From Bacteroidales bacterium UBA5762 (lineage in GTDB: Bacteria; Bacteroidota; Bacteroidia; Bacteroidales; TTA-H9): a stretch of 64,000 nt of DNA. The DNA lies in the NCBI GenBank assembly GCA_002418865.1, contig DIEY01000003.1, forward strand, positions 21,995-85,994, read 5' to 3'. The position numbers were made by a program, and so were the translations under genes. The notes beneath the pieces were generated by a model. The model did not search any database. It was not told the origin of the DNA and was given only the letters and a program-made list of their open reading frames with translations. Below are positions 27,692 through 36,641 of this stretch, piece by piece (within the stretch, counting starts at the first letter, position 1; every line of letters starts with the position of its first letter).

Positions 27692-28603
27692 ATGAAAAAT
27701 CAGAATAAAGCATATCTATACGTAGCCCTGGCCATTCTTGCATGGTCAACTATTGCTACGGCTTTCAAGATTACTTTAAGGTATATAAATTTTGTAGAAT
27801 TACTCCTTTATGCCAGCCTGACTTCTACTCTTTTATTTTCGATTTATCTATTTATCAACAAAAGACTCAGGAAAGTATTTGAACGGCCTCGTAAAGAATT
27901 GTTGCGTTTGGCATTCAATGGAATATTAAACCCTTTTGTTTATTATCTTCTACTTTTAAGAGCCTACGAATTGCTTCCAGCTCAGGAAGCCGGAACCTTA
28001 AATTATTTTTGGCCTATAATTTTAGTTTTACTCTCCATCCCCATGCTCGGCCAAAAAATAAGCTGGCTAAGCATAGTTTCCGTTTTCGTTAGTTTTATGG
28101 GAATTGTTATTATTAGTACACATGGAAAACCTTGGCTAATGCAATTCAGTAATCCCTTCGGGGTTATACTGGCTATTACCTGTCCCTTTATCTGGGCTAT
28201 TTATTGGATTCTTAACATGAAAATAGCAGGCGATGAAGTCGAAAAACTCTTTATTGGTTTCTTAAGTGGTACCTCACTCATTATCATTTATTCGGCAATA
28301 ACTCATCGCTTGAGTTTTCCACCTATAGAGGGATTAGCTGGGGCTGTGTATGTTGGAATATTCGAAATGGGACTCACTTTTATCTTCTGGCTCAAAGCTT
28401 TAAGATATTCAAAAACAACGGCCAATATCAGCAATTTGGTTTTCCTTTCACCATTTCTTTCGCTGTTTTATATCAACTTTATTTTGAAAGAAAAAATATT
28501 GTTGAGTACCCTTGTAGGATTGATTTTGGTTATAGCAGGAATCATCATGCAGCGATATGTTCCTGAATTAGAGCAGAAAAGGAAAGAAGTCAGGCAAAAA
28601 TAA
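27692..28603 (+). CDS. EamA/DMT-family transporter
   Basis: The 303-residue protein has about ten hydrophobic helices in two EamA repeats. Family features include an early LAWSTIATAFK, the end of repeat one near GIVIISTHGKP, and a repeat-two FWLKALRYSKTTANISNLVFLSPF. These inner-membrane transporters export metabolites such as amino acids or sugars by proton exchange. The substrate cannot be inferred. It lies between lplA and mtaB on the same strand. Confidence 0.87.
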   Translation: MKNQNKAYLYVALAILAWSTIATAFKITLRYINFVELLLYASLTSTLLFSIYLFINKRLRKVFERPRKELLRLAFNGILNPFVYYLLLLRAYELLPAQEAGTLNYFWPIILVLLSIPMLGQKISWLSIVSVFVSFMGIVIISTHGKPWLMQFSNPFGVILAITCPFIWAIYWILNMKIAGDEVEKLFIGFLSGTSLIIIYSAITHRLSFPPIEGLAGAVYVGIFEMGLTFIFWLKALRYSKTTANISNLVFLSPFLSLFYINFILKEKILLSTLVGLILVIAGIIMQRYVPELEQKRKEVRQK

Positions 28604-28641
28604 ACTACAAACGAGAGAAAGGAATATATTAATTTTGCCGC

Positions 28642-29943
28642 ATGAATTCAGTAAAAGTCGCTTTTCATACGCTGGGATGCAAATTAAATTTTGCTGAAAC
28701 CTCCACTTTAATACGTAGATTTCGGGAGCATGGTTATCAAATTATTGATTTCGATAAAGAAGCCGACATTTATGTCATTCATACTTGTAGTGTTACATCG
28801 GTGGCTGAAAAGAAAAGCAGGGCAGCCATTTATCAGGCACACCGGCGAAATCCAAAGGCTTCAATAGCCGTTATTGGATGCTACCCAGAGCTTGAGGCTG
28901 AAAGATTGAAAGAGATCAGCGGAGTAAAATGGGTTTTAGGAAATCAGGAAAAATTTCAAATTGCAGATCTGATCTCTCATGATTTTTCGGCAAAGCATGA
29001 AGTTTCAGTCGCATCAGCCGAAACTGCTGAAAACTTGCAAGAATTTTATCCTGCTTATTCGTCTGGCGACAGAACGCGTTCCTTTCTAAAAATTCAAGAT
29101 GGATGCGACCATTTCTGTTCTTACTGTTCCATACCATACAGTCGTGGGCGCTCGCGGAGCTCATCTATACAGGATACCCTCCAATGGGCACGAAAAGCTG
29201 CTGCAGAAGGTGTGAAAGAAATCGTTCTTACTGGTGTTAATATTGGTGACTTTGGTAGAAAAAATGGAGAATCACTCTTTGATTTGCTTCGTTGTTTCGA
29301 TAAGGAAAGAATAGTAGAAAGAGTCCGACTTTCGTCAATAGAACCCGAATTATTAAGCAAGGAAATTATTCGATTGGTGGCCGATTCACAGGTTCTGATG
29401 CCTCATTTCCATATTCCTTTGCAATCGGGCTCTAATACAATATTAAAAAGAATGAAAAGAAAATATACAACTGAGGTTTTTGAAAGTCGGGTTAGATACA
29501 TTAAACAATTAATGCCTTATGCTTGCATTGCTTGTGATGTAATTGTGGGCTTCCCGGGCGAAACCGACGAACTTTTTGAAGAAACTTACCAGTTTATCGA
29601 AGACCTGCCTATATCTTATTTGCATGTATTCAGTTATAGCCAAAGAGCCAACACACTTGCCTTGAAATTCACTGATGAAGTTCCACCTCTTATAAAGCAC
29701 AGCAGAAGTCAAATTCTTCATCAGTGTTCAGCTATAAAACTCGATCAATTTTACAACTTTTGTCAGCATCACTATGTAAATGTTCTTTTCGAATCGGAAA
29801 ATACTGAGGGTATGATGTCGGGTTATTCCGAAAATTATATTCGCGTTGAAACCCCTTTCAGAGAAGATTTTGTAAATCGAATCATACATTTGCCACTCGA
29901 GCAAAGAAATATTGCTGGAGACTATGTTTACTATCCTCAATAA
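28642..29943 (+). CDS. mtaB: tRNA (N6-L-threonylcarbamoyladenosine(37)-C2)-methylthiotransferase MtaB
   Basis: Radical-SAM enzyme that converts t6A37 to ms2t6A37 in ANN-decoding tRNAs. The 433-residue protein has the N-terminal methylthiotransferase domain with cluster cysteines C13, C49 and C80, and the radical-SAM site C155-x3-C159-x2-C162 (DGCDHFCSYCSIPYSRGR). The opening FHTLGCKLNFAET is typical of MtaB rather than MiaB or RimO. A TAATTTTG element at 28630-28637 lies only 4 bp before the ATG, so the message could be nearly leaderless. Confidence 0.93.
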   Translation: MNSVKVAFHTLGCKLNFAETSTLIRRFREHGYQIIDFDKEADIYVIHTCSVTSVAEKKSRAAIYQAHRRNPKASIAVIGCYPELEAERLKEISGVKWVLGNQEKFQIADLISHDFSAKHEVSVASAETAENLQEFYPAYSSGDRTRSFLKIQDGCDHFCSYCSIPYSRGRSRSSSIQDTLQWARKAAAEGVKEIVLTGVNIGDFGRKNGESLFDLLRCFDKERIVERVRLSSIEPELLSKEIIRLVADSQVLMPHFHIPLQSGSNTILKRMKRKYTTEVFESRVRYIKQLMPYACIACDVIVGFPGETDELFEETYQFIEDLPISYLHVFSYSQRANTLALKFTDEVPPLIKHSRSQILHQCSAIKLDQFYNFCQHHYVNVLFESENTEGMMSGYSENYIRVETPFREDFVNRIIHLPLEQRNIAGDYVYYPQ

Positions 29944-29969
29944 ATCATCATCCATTTAAACCATCTAAT

Positions 29970-31139
29970 ATGTATCCTAAAATCAGTGATTTAATCAACG
30001 ATATTTTTGGAACTCACATTCAATTGCCCATTCAGTCGTATGGGATGATGATGGCAATTGCCTTTGTAGTAGGCGGCTTAATTCTCAATAGCGAATTGAA
30101 GCGCAAAGAAAGGGAGAAAATTTTAAAACCTCATTCTAAAAAAATAATAGAGGGTTTGCCAGCCACTCCTTTTGAGATTGCCTTGTCTGGCTTCATTGCT
30201 TTCATCCTTGGTTTCAAAATCATTGGCATTATTCTCGATTATAAATTTTTTGTCGATAATCCACAAGAATATATTCTATCATGGAAAGGAAGTTGGTTAG
30301 GAGGAATACTCGTCGGAGGATTTTCTGCTTATTACACATGGCATTCTAAAGAAAAGAAGAAGCTTTCCAAACCTAAGACCAAATTCGTAGAAATTCATCC
30401 ACATGAATTAACGCTCAACATATTATTTGTAGCAGTGGTATTCGGTTTAATAGGAGCAAAGTTATTCGATATGATGGAACATTTGGATGAGTTATTTCGA
30501 GATCCTTTAGGCACCCTATTTTCGTTTAGTGGTCTTACATTTTATGGTGGTCTGATTCTGGGTGCCATAGCCGTAATATTATATACTAAAAAACATGGTA
30601 TAGCCTTCGAACATATAGCCGATGCAACTGCACCTGCTTTAATTTTGGCCTATGCCGTTGGCCGCATTGGATGTCAGCTGGCCGGAGACGGTTGCTGGGG
30701 AATTCCTAATCCCAATCCCAAACCTCAATGGCTTTCCTTTTTACCTAATTGGTTATGGTCATTCAATTATCCGCATAATGTAATTAATGAAGGTATTCCT
30801 ATTCCTGGTTGCGAAGGTCAACATTGCTTTGTACTTCCACAACCTGTTTTTCCTACTCCCTTGTATGAAACAATAATTTGTACTTTGTTCTTTCTCATTC
30901 TATGGGGAATAAGAAAAAAACTCAACATTCCAGGTTTGTTATTTGGAATCTATTTAATGTTGAATGCATTAGAAAGATTTTTTATAGAAGAAATTCGTGT
31001 TAACCGTAATTATAAAATCATAGGCTCTATAGAATTAAGTCAGGCCCAAATCATCGCCATTGCTATTTTTATTACTGGAGTGGTGCTTTCTTTTATTTTT
31101 TATCGTAAATACAAAAAACTACAAACTCAACGCATATGA
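29970..31139 (+). CDS. lgt: Phosphatidylglycerol-prolipoprotein diacylglyceryl transferase
   Basis: Transfers diacylglycerol to the lipobox cysteine of prolipoproteins in the inner membrane, and so serves lipoproteins such as TamL in this window. The 389-residue, multi-pass protein has the Lgt signature GRIGCQLAGDGCWG with the essential Arg, and the YGGLILGAIAVILY helix. It is longer than the roughly 290-residue enterobacterial form because of insertions common in Bacteroidota. The stop overlaps the next ATG as ATGA. Confidence 0.93.
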   Translation: MYPKISDLINDIFGTHIQLPIQSYGMMMAIAFVVGGLILNSELKRKEREKILKPHSKKIIEGLPATPFEIALSGFIAFILGFKIIGIILDYKFFVDNPQEYILSWKGSWLGGILVGGFSAYYTWHSKEKKKLSKPKTKFVEIHPHELTLNILFVAVVFGLIGAKLFDMMEHLDELFRDPLGTLFSFSGLTFYGGLILGAIAVILYTKKHGIAFEHIADATAPALILAYAVGRIGCQLAGDGCWGIPNPNPKPQWLSFLPNWLWSFNYPHNVINEGIPIPGCEGQHCFVLPQPVFPTPLYETIICTLFFLILWGIRKKLNIPGLLFGIYLMLNALERFFIEEIRVNRNYKIIGSIELSQAQIIAIAIFITGVVLSFIFYRKYKKLQTQRI

Positions 31140-31927
31140 ATTATGAAAATATCGCCTTCGAGGTAGAAAAGATTGCCAAAGAAGCCGCCAGATATATCTT
31201 AGACCGAAGAAAATCATTATCTGAATCGGACGTCGAAACCAAAGGTTTACATAACTATGTAACTTATATCGATAAAGGTTCGGAAAACTTAATAATAGAC
31301 CATTTAAGGCCTTTGATAAACGATGCAGGATTTATAGCCGAAGAAAACACCCAAAATCTGAGAGCCGAGGAGTTGAACTGGATAATCGACCCTTTAGATG
31401 GAACTACAAATTTCATTCATGGGATTCCTATTTGCTCGGTCAGTATTGCCTTGATGCAAAATAGCGAGATTGTTGTGGGCGAGGTGCTCGAAATTTTTTC
31501 GGGAGAAAGCTTTTTAGCTTGGAAAGATGGACCTGCCCTTTGCAATGGGAAGCCCATACAAGTTTCTCGTCGTACGAATGTTAAAGAAATTTTATTGGCT
31601 ACCGGATTTCCCTATTATGATTATGATTTATTGGAACAGTATTTAGAGGTATTTAAACATTTTATGAAGAACACTCGAGGTCTCAGGCGCTTAGGCTCTG
31701 CTGCCCTCGACCTTGCCTGGGTTGCCTGTGGACGTTTCGATGGATTTTATGAATATGGCTTGAACGAATGGGATGTTGCGGCCGGTTCCTTCATTGTGGA
31801 AAGAGCCGGAGGGAAATGTTCCGATTTCAAAGGACAACCTAATCATGTATTTGGACGCCAAATCTTAAGCTCAAACGGAGTACTTCATCAAGAACTTTTA
31901 AATCAAATTCAAATATTTTTTCCTTAA
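31136..31927 (+). CDS. Inositol monophosphatase family protein
   Basis: The 263-residue, Mg2+-dependent phosphatase has motif A WIIDPLDGTTNFIHG, the upstream metal ligand in FIAEENTQ, and motif B in WDVAAGSFIVERAGG. Family members act on inositol phosphate, on other sugar phosphates or on histidinol phosphate; SuhB also acts in rRNA antitermination. The 4-bp overlap with lgt shows co-translation but does not define the substrate. Confidence 0.88.
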   Translation: MNYENIAFEVEKIAKEAARYILDRRKSLSESDVETKGLHNYVTYIDKGSENLIIDHLRPLINDAGFIAEENTQNLRAEELNWIIDPLDGTTNFIHGIPICSVSIALMQNSEIVVGEVLEIFSGESFLAWKDGPALCNGKPIQVSRRTNVKEILLATGFPYYDYDLLEQYLEVFKHFMKNTRGLRRLGSAALDLAWVACGRFDGFYEYGLNEWDVAAGSFIVERAGGKCSDFKGQPNHVFGRQILSSNGVLHQELLNQIQIFFP

Positions 31928-31960
31928 TAGGTTTATCCAGAAAAGACAACTAATTTCGTG

Positions 31961-33358
31961 ATGGAAACCGTATCATCGAAAATGAAACATTTATTATTGA
32001 TCATGATTTTTCTTGGCATGGGTTCAATTTTATTGGCTGAGCAGGCAGTTACAGTCAAGAAAAGAAATTTACCCGAAAAGGTGAGCAAAGTCTATATCAT
32101 AGAAATGAAAGAAGAGATTGCCCCACCCATGCGACGAAAAGTTCAAAAAGGATTAAGAGAGGCCAGAGAAAATGGAGCCGATCTAATTATTATTCATATG
32201 AATACTTATGGAGGGACGCTGGATGCCGCCGACAGTATACGCACCATGATTTTGACTTCGTCATTACCTGTGTGGGTTTTTATCGATAATAATGCAGCAT
32301 CGGCTGGAGCACTCATCAGCATTGCCTGCGATTCTATATATATGAGACCAGGAGCTAATATTGGAGCTGCTACTGTAGTTGATCAGACCGGTGGAGCTTT
32401 ACCGGATAAATATCAGTCTTACATGCGTTCTATGATGCGCTCAACAGCCGAAGCTAAAGGACGCGACCCTCAAATTGCACAAGCTATGGTAGACACTCGA
32501 ATCGTCGTCCCAGGCATAGATGATTCGACAACCGTAATAACCTTTACCACTAGTGAAGCCATCAAATATGGTTTTTGCGAAGGAGAAAGCGAAAATATAC
32601 AAGAAATTCTGCAAAAATATGGATGGGATGACGCCATTATCATAACTCAGAAGTTGAGCGGTGTGGATAAAATCATCAATTTCTTGATAAATCCCATTGT
32701 TTCGGCCATTTTAATCATGATGATCATAGGAGGAATTTATTTCGAACTTCAAACCCCTGGTATTGGTTTTCCATTGGCGGTTGCCATACTCGGTGCCATC
32801 TTGTATTTTGCCCCCTTATACCTTGAAGGATTGGCAGCACATTGGGAAATTCTACTTTTCATCATCGGACTCATTTTAATTGCTATAGAAATATTTGCCA
32901 TTCCTGGTTTCGGAGTCACTGGAATTATTGGGATTATTCTCGTAGTAACAGGTCTTACGCTTAGCCTTGTGGGAAATTTCAGGGACATACCTGCCGGCCT
33001 AATCGCTCAGGATATTCTAAAGGCATTTTTCACGGTGGTCATAGCGGCATTCATTTCCTTGATCATTTCATTCTATGGCAGTAAGCGACTCTTCAGCCAT
33101 CCCGTACCTTTCCTAGGAAATTTGGCCCTCGATACTACTCAAGACAAAGAACTCGGATATACTATTGCCGATAAGGATTATTCAAGTATGATTGGAAGAA
33201 CCGGTTTTGCACTTACCATACTTCGACCCGCCGGAAAAATTAAGATAGAAGAAGAAGTATTCGATGCTGTTGCTATCAATGGATACATTTCGATGGGACA
33301 AGAAGTCGAAGTAATGCGTTACGAGAATGCTCAGCTTTATGTTAAAGTCAAAAACTAA
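31961..33358 (+). CDS. NfeD-family membrane serine protease (ClpP-like domain plus NfeD OB domain)
   Basis: 465 residues. A signal peptide (about 1-26) precedes a periplasmic ClpP-like protease domain with candidate nucleophile S114 in NNAASAGALIS. Then come four or so membrane helices (about 225-360) and a C-terminal OB-like NfeD domain. The long form is known to pair with stomatin-like proteins in membrane quality control, but no stomatin gene lies beside it. ATG 31961 is preferred over GTG 31958. The macro-domain gene follows after 11 bp. Confidence 0.88.
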   Translation: METVSSKMKHLLLIMIFLGMGSILLAEQAVTVKKRNLPEKVSKVYIIEMKEEIAPPMRRKVQKGLREARENGADLIIIHMNTYGGTLDAADSIRTMILTSSLPVWVFIDNNAASAGALISIACDSIYMRPGANIGAATVVDQTGGALPDKYQSYMRSMMRSTAEAKGRDPQIAQAMVDTRIVVPGIDDSTTVITFTTSEAIKYGFCEGESENIQEILQKYGWDDAIIITQKLSGVDKIINFLINPIVSAILIMMIIGGIYFELQTPGIGFPLAVAILGAILYFAPLYLEGLAAHWEILLFIIGLILIAIEIFAIPGFGVTGIIGIILVVTGLTLSLVGNFRDIPAGLIAQDILKAFFTVVIAAFISLIISFYGSKRLFSHPVPFLGNLALDTTQDKELGYTIADKDYSSMIGRTGFALTILRPAGKIKIEEEVFDAVAINGYISMGQEVEVMRYENAQLYVKVKN

Positions 33359-33369
33359 TAACTGGGATC

Positions 33370-33903
33370 ATGGAAAGCTTAGAAAAAATAAAGAAAAGAA
33401 TAGAAGTTATTCAAGGTGACATTACTCGATTTGAGGGAGATGCCGTAGTCAATGCGGCTAATTCTTCATTGAGAGGTGGAGGTGGAGTAGATGGTGCAAT
33501 TCATAGGGCTGCTGGGCCCCTTTTGCTCGAGGCTTGCAAAAAATTTGATGGTTGTCCAACAGGTGATGCAGTATTAACACCTGGTTATAATTTAAAAGCG
33601 CAATGGGTGATACATACCGTAGGACCTATTTGGAGAGGTGGCAACCACGATGAAGCTAATCTTTTGGCATCGTGTTATCTGAAATGTTTAAGCCTGAGTT
33701 TCGAAAACAAATTCAGGCAGGTAGCTTTCCCCAATATTAGTACAGGAATTTATGGTTTCCCCAAAAAAGATGCAGCCCAAATTGCCATCAATACGGTTAC
33801 ACAATTCTTGCAATCGCATGAGTTTCCGCAAGAAGTCATCTTTGTGTGCTATGATACAGAGAATTACTCGATTTACCGAGAAATGCTATCTTCAATTTTC
33901 TAA
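33370..33903 (+). CDS. Macro domain protein, O-acetyl-ADP-ribose deacetylase-like
   Basis: The 177-residue protein is a single macro domain. VNAANSSLRGGGGVDGAIHRAAG is the ADP-ribose loop with the Asn and Asp used by MacroD/YmdB enzymes for hydrolysis. NISTGIYGFPKKDAA is the phosphate-binding loop. It probably hydrolyses O-acetyl-ADP-ribose or removes ADP-ribose from macromolecules. Its TAA and the TAG of the convergent glycosyltransferase gene share bases 33901-33902. Confidence 0.9.
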   Translation: MESLEKIKKRIEVIQGDITRFEGDAVVNAANSSLRGGGGVDGAIHRAAGPLLLEACKKFDGCPTGDAVLTPGYNLKAQWVIHTVGPIWRGGNHDEANLLASCYLKCLSLSFENKFRQVAFPNISTGIYGFPKKDAAQIAINTVTQFLQSHEFPQEVIFVCYDTENYSIYREMLSSIF

Positions 33904-35207
33904 ATACCGATTTCCATTGCTTTTTTAGAAGATTTTTGAGGATTCCATGCATCACGGTATGATGATTTGAACAATATCTCCCTCAAATAAGCGATTGTTC
34001 TTACAGTCCTCATGTAATAACCATTATAAATCATCATGAGTGGAATATACATAAATAACTTCCATTCCTGGCTTCTACGTTCGGAAAGCATCATTGCCAA
34101 AGTAAACTGAAAAGTCGAACCTATGCCATAAATAATGAATTTGAGGGGAATAAGAAAGAGCAAAAAGTCAAAGTTGGTAACAAGAAGATTTATTGCATAA
34201 ATCCACCAGAAAAAATCAAGAATTAAATTATAGAAAATATTTTCCCACAGCGCAAAGAAGTTAATGAACGAAAAATTAGCCTGAGGCAAATAAATATCAT
34301 GGTGTTTGCGGAGTCGAAAACGAATCAAAGATTTAGACCAACGCATACGCTGGCGTGAGAGTGCCGAGAAAGACGATGGAACGTTGGTAAGACTAACGGC
34401 ATTGGCTGCAAAACGAATTTTAAAATCGAGTTTACGCATTTTAATGGTCAAGTCACCATCTAAACCTGGGCCTACGTCCCATCCGCCAAGTCGTAAGAGA
34501 ACATCTCTTCTGAAAGCTCCAAAAGCCCCCGATATGATACGATATATTCCCAAATAAGAAGTCACAACTCTCCCCACGCTAATTGTTTGAAGATATTCTA
34601 TAGCCTGTAAACTTGTAGCAATACTTTCATGGATGTTTCTAACCTTTACATTGCCTCCCACTCCTCCTACATTATCTTCCATATAAAATGGAACAAGTAT
34701 ATTTTCAATTGCATTACGATCGAAAGAAGTATCGGCATCTACATGAATGACAAATTTTCCATGCGCATATCTCAGTCCTAAATTAGCTGCACTGGCCTTT
34801 CCTCCCCTTATATCATTCCGTAAATAAACATCTATGAGTCCATTTTCCTTTAAATCCCTACATATCAGGTAAGTATCATCATCCGAAGCATCGTCTACGA
34901 TGATAAATTCAAGATTAGTATAGGTTTGTTCCCTAAGGCCATTAACCAGTTTAAAAATATGTTGCCCTTCATTTCTTCCTGGTACAATGATAGAGACTAA
35001 GGGGTTCTCGGCTAAAAGTTCATAACGGGCGCGTTTGAAATTCAACTTGTTTCTTCGGCTTTGGAACAGAATAATCCCTAAAATAATAACATCCAGTATT
35101 ACAAAACGTGGGGCTTCAATATAGAAGTAATACCAAAATAAATTGATAATTCTAATCAACCCTTCATGTTCAATACTATAAAAGAAATTATCCCAAAATG
35201 TAAACAT
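33900..35207 (-). CDS. Processive GT2 glycosyltransferase, putative exopolysaccharide synthase
   Basis: This is the last gene of a four-gene operon. The 435-residue inner-membrane protein has one or two N-terminal helices (about 20-50) and a GT2 domain. That domain contains VDDASDDD (104-111), D157-A-D159, the catalytic-base motif GLD with D250, and Q286-R-M-R-W290. QxxRW marks processive synthases such as PgaC, cellulose synthase and hyaluronan synthase. Three hydrophobic C-terminal segments (about 315-345, 348-372, 383-400) would form the translocation channel. It should polymerise a beta-linked glycan and pass it through the inner membrane. The sugar is unknown; GlcNAc is one possibility by similarity to PgaC. 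No PgaD-like partner is seen. Confidence 0.85.
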   Translation of the reverse strand: MFTFWDNFFYSIEHEGLIRIINLFWYYFYIEAPRFVILDVIILGIILFQSRRNKLNFKRARYELLAENPLVSIIVPGRNEGQHIFKLVNGLREQTYTNLEFIIVDDASDDDTYLICRDLKENGLIDVYLRNDIRGGKASAANLGLRYAHGKFVIHVDADTSFDRNAIENILVPFYMEDNVGGVGGNVKVRNIHESIATSLQAIEYLQTISVGRVVTSYLGIYRIISGAFGAFRRDVLLRLGGWDVGPGLDGDLTIKMRKLDFKIRFAANAVSLTNVPSSFSALSRQRMRWSKSLIRFRLRKHHDIYLPQANFSFINFFALWENIFYNLILDFFWWIYAINLLVTNFDFLLFLIPLKFIIYGIGSTFQFTLAMMLSERRSQEWKLFMYIPLMMIYNGYYMRTVRTIAYLREILFKSSYRDAWNPQKSSKKAMEIGI

Positions 35208-35224
35208 ATAATTTTCCCTTTATT

Positions 35225-36610
35225 TTATAACATGATGAGTTCGCCAATGATTTCGTTATGACTTTTATACCCAGAAATAGGAATGGCTTTTATAATAAGG
35301 TTTATATGAATGTTTGGTAAACTACTTAAAAGAAGTTTTAAAAGCGATTGCCTTATATTTTCGAGCACATTATGCAGCCGGGCTGGTTCGCTATCGGGTG
35401 AAATGATTAAAAATGTATTGTTGTTAATAAACGAAAGGATATCCGTAGACGTGGTTGCATTTTTCATAAAATCGGCAATTTCAGTAACAAGTTTGCTATA
35501 ACCTACCCCTAATTTATGCCTATCTGCATCGGCTAACGACAATATCAGACTTCCCGCCGAACTCAGGCGATTGTTATTTTTTGCCCTTTCGATTTCATAT
35601 TTAAGGAAAATGTTGAAAGTTGTAAATGTAATAAATCCAGGTAGATCTAATTCTTCTTTTATTTCCTTTCCAAAACCATGTAAGGCGGTTTCTTCACCAA
35701 TAGGTGTAAGTTCGAAGCTATAAATCTGCTTATCGATCAATGTTTCAACCGGATTATGTTTTTGACACGAAAAGCAAAATGCTTCCATATTAGGTTCTTG
35801 AAAAGTATTCAAACAATTTCTACAGGTATAAACCAAAGAAGGTTTATCATAATCTACCCCTATATGTCTGAGCATACGGTTACATTTTGGACAAACCAAA
35901 TAATCCCCACTGTGAAAATCATGCTCGGGCCCCACATAAGCGCATACAAAATGATGTATAAGGTTTTCGGTTACTAAATCTCCCGAACCACATTTTGGGC
36001 AAGTTTCTCTATAATTGATGAAACTCGAATAACAATTGCTGCATAAGTGTAAGCGATCGACAAACTTTGGCTTGAAAAATTCCCGATTAATCAAGTCATC
36101 TGTTAAACGAAACATATCCGAAATGTTCCCATTATTATAATGTTCGGAAAGAATAGGATAACTATAGCCTAAGCTCGAATGCGGGTCAACAATAGGCTGA
36201 AGTTTAATTTCTCTTGTATATAAATATCTCATGATCTTTGTCATGATTCTAATATCAGGTGTATCCGAATCAACAGTAGTCAGATTAGCCTGACGCGATT
36301 TTAGTTTATCAATTTTTGTAATAATTCCTTCAACCTGGAGAGACGAAATAATCCCATCGCTCATAGATTCAACCTTTGGATCAATATTTTTTTCGATAGA
36401 ATATATGAATATAGGGATTAAATAAATTGAGCCAATAAAGGAGGATCTGCACTGACGCAAGAGCTTCAAGCATCCTGTAGCATCGGTATAATCAAGAATC
36501 AAAGCATCATATAAAGCAAGCTGCCGAATATCAGATTCTTCGTAGAGAGTTATATAGGCTATTTCTCTATTATAAATGTTGGGTAGTTTAGTAATTCTTA
36601 GCTCAGCCAT
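35225..36610 (-). CDS. TackOD1-like zinc-ribbon protein with degenerate GGDEF-like C-terminus
   Basis: 461 residues, cytoplasmic by sequence. The N-terminal roughly 110 residues resemble a receiver fold without its phosphorylation residues (weak). Residues 185-290 hold five CxxC pairs (C190/C193, C204/C207, C240/C243, C263/C266, C279/C282), C223, and the segment RMLRHIGVDYDKPSLVY. I recognise this as the TackOD1 metal-binding output domain, from memory rather than search. Residues 325-461 have the secondary-structure pattern of a GGDEF domain, but the GGDEF position reads NNNT (about 397-400) and no RxxD I-site is visible. It is therefore unlikely to make c-di-GMP. Placed between the adaptor and the synthase, it probably regulates polymer synthesis. 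Confidence 0.62.
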   Translation of the reverse strand: MAELRITKLPNIYNREIAYITLYEESDIRQLALYDALILDYTDATGCLKLLRQCRSSFIGSIYLIPIFIYSIEKNIDPKVESMSDGIISSLQVEGIITKIDKLKSRQANLTTVDSDTPDIRIMTKIMRYLYTREIKLQPIVDPHSSLGYSYPILSEHYNNGNISDMFRLTDDLINREFFKPKFVDRLHLCSNCYSSFINYRETCPKCGSGDLVTENLIHHFVCAYVGPEHDFHSGDYLVCPKCNRMLRHIGVDYDKPSLVYTCRNCLNTFQEPNMEAFCFSCQKHNPVETLIDKQIYSFELTPIGEETALHGFGKEIKEELDLPGFITFTTFNIFLKYEIERAKNNNRLSSAGSLILSLADADRHKLGVGYSKLVTEIADFMKNATTSTDILSFINNNTFLIISPDSEPARLHNVLENIRQSLLKLLLSSLPNIHINLIIKAIPISGYKSHNEIIGELIML

Positions 36611-36641
36611 ATATGAATTTTCTCCTATTTCGCATTGAAGC

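Noticed and set aside
33900..33903. 4-bp overlap of convergent stop codons (macro protein and GT2)
   Set aside because: The shared stop bases are real but common in compact genomes and need no special explanation.
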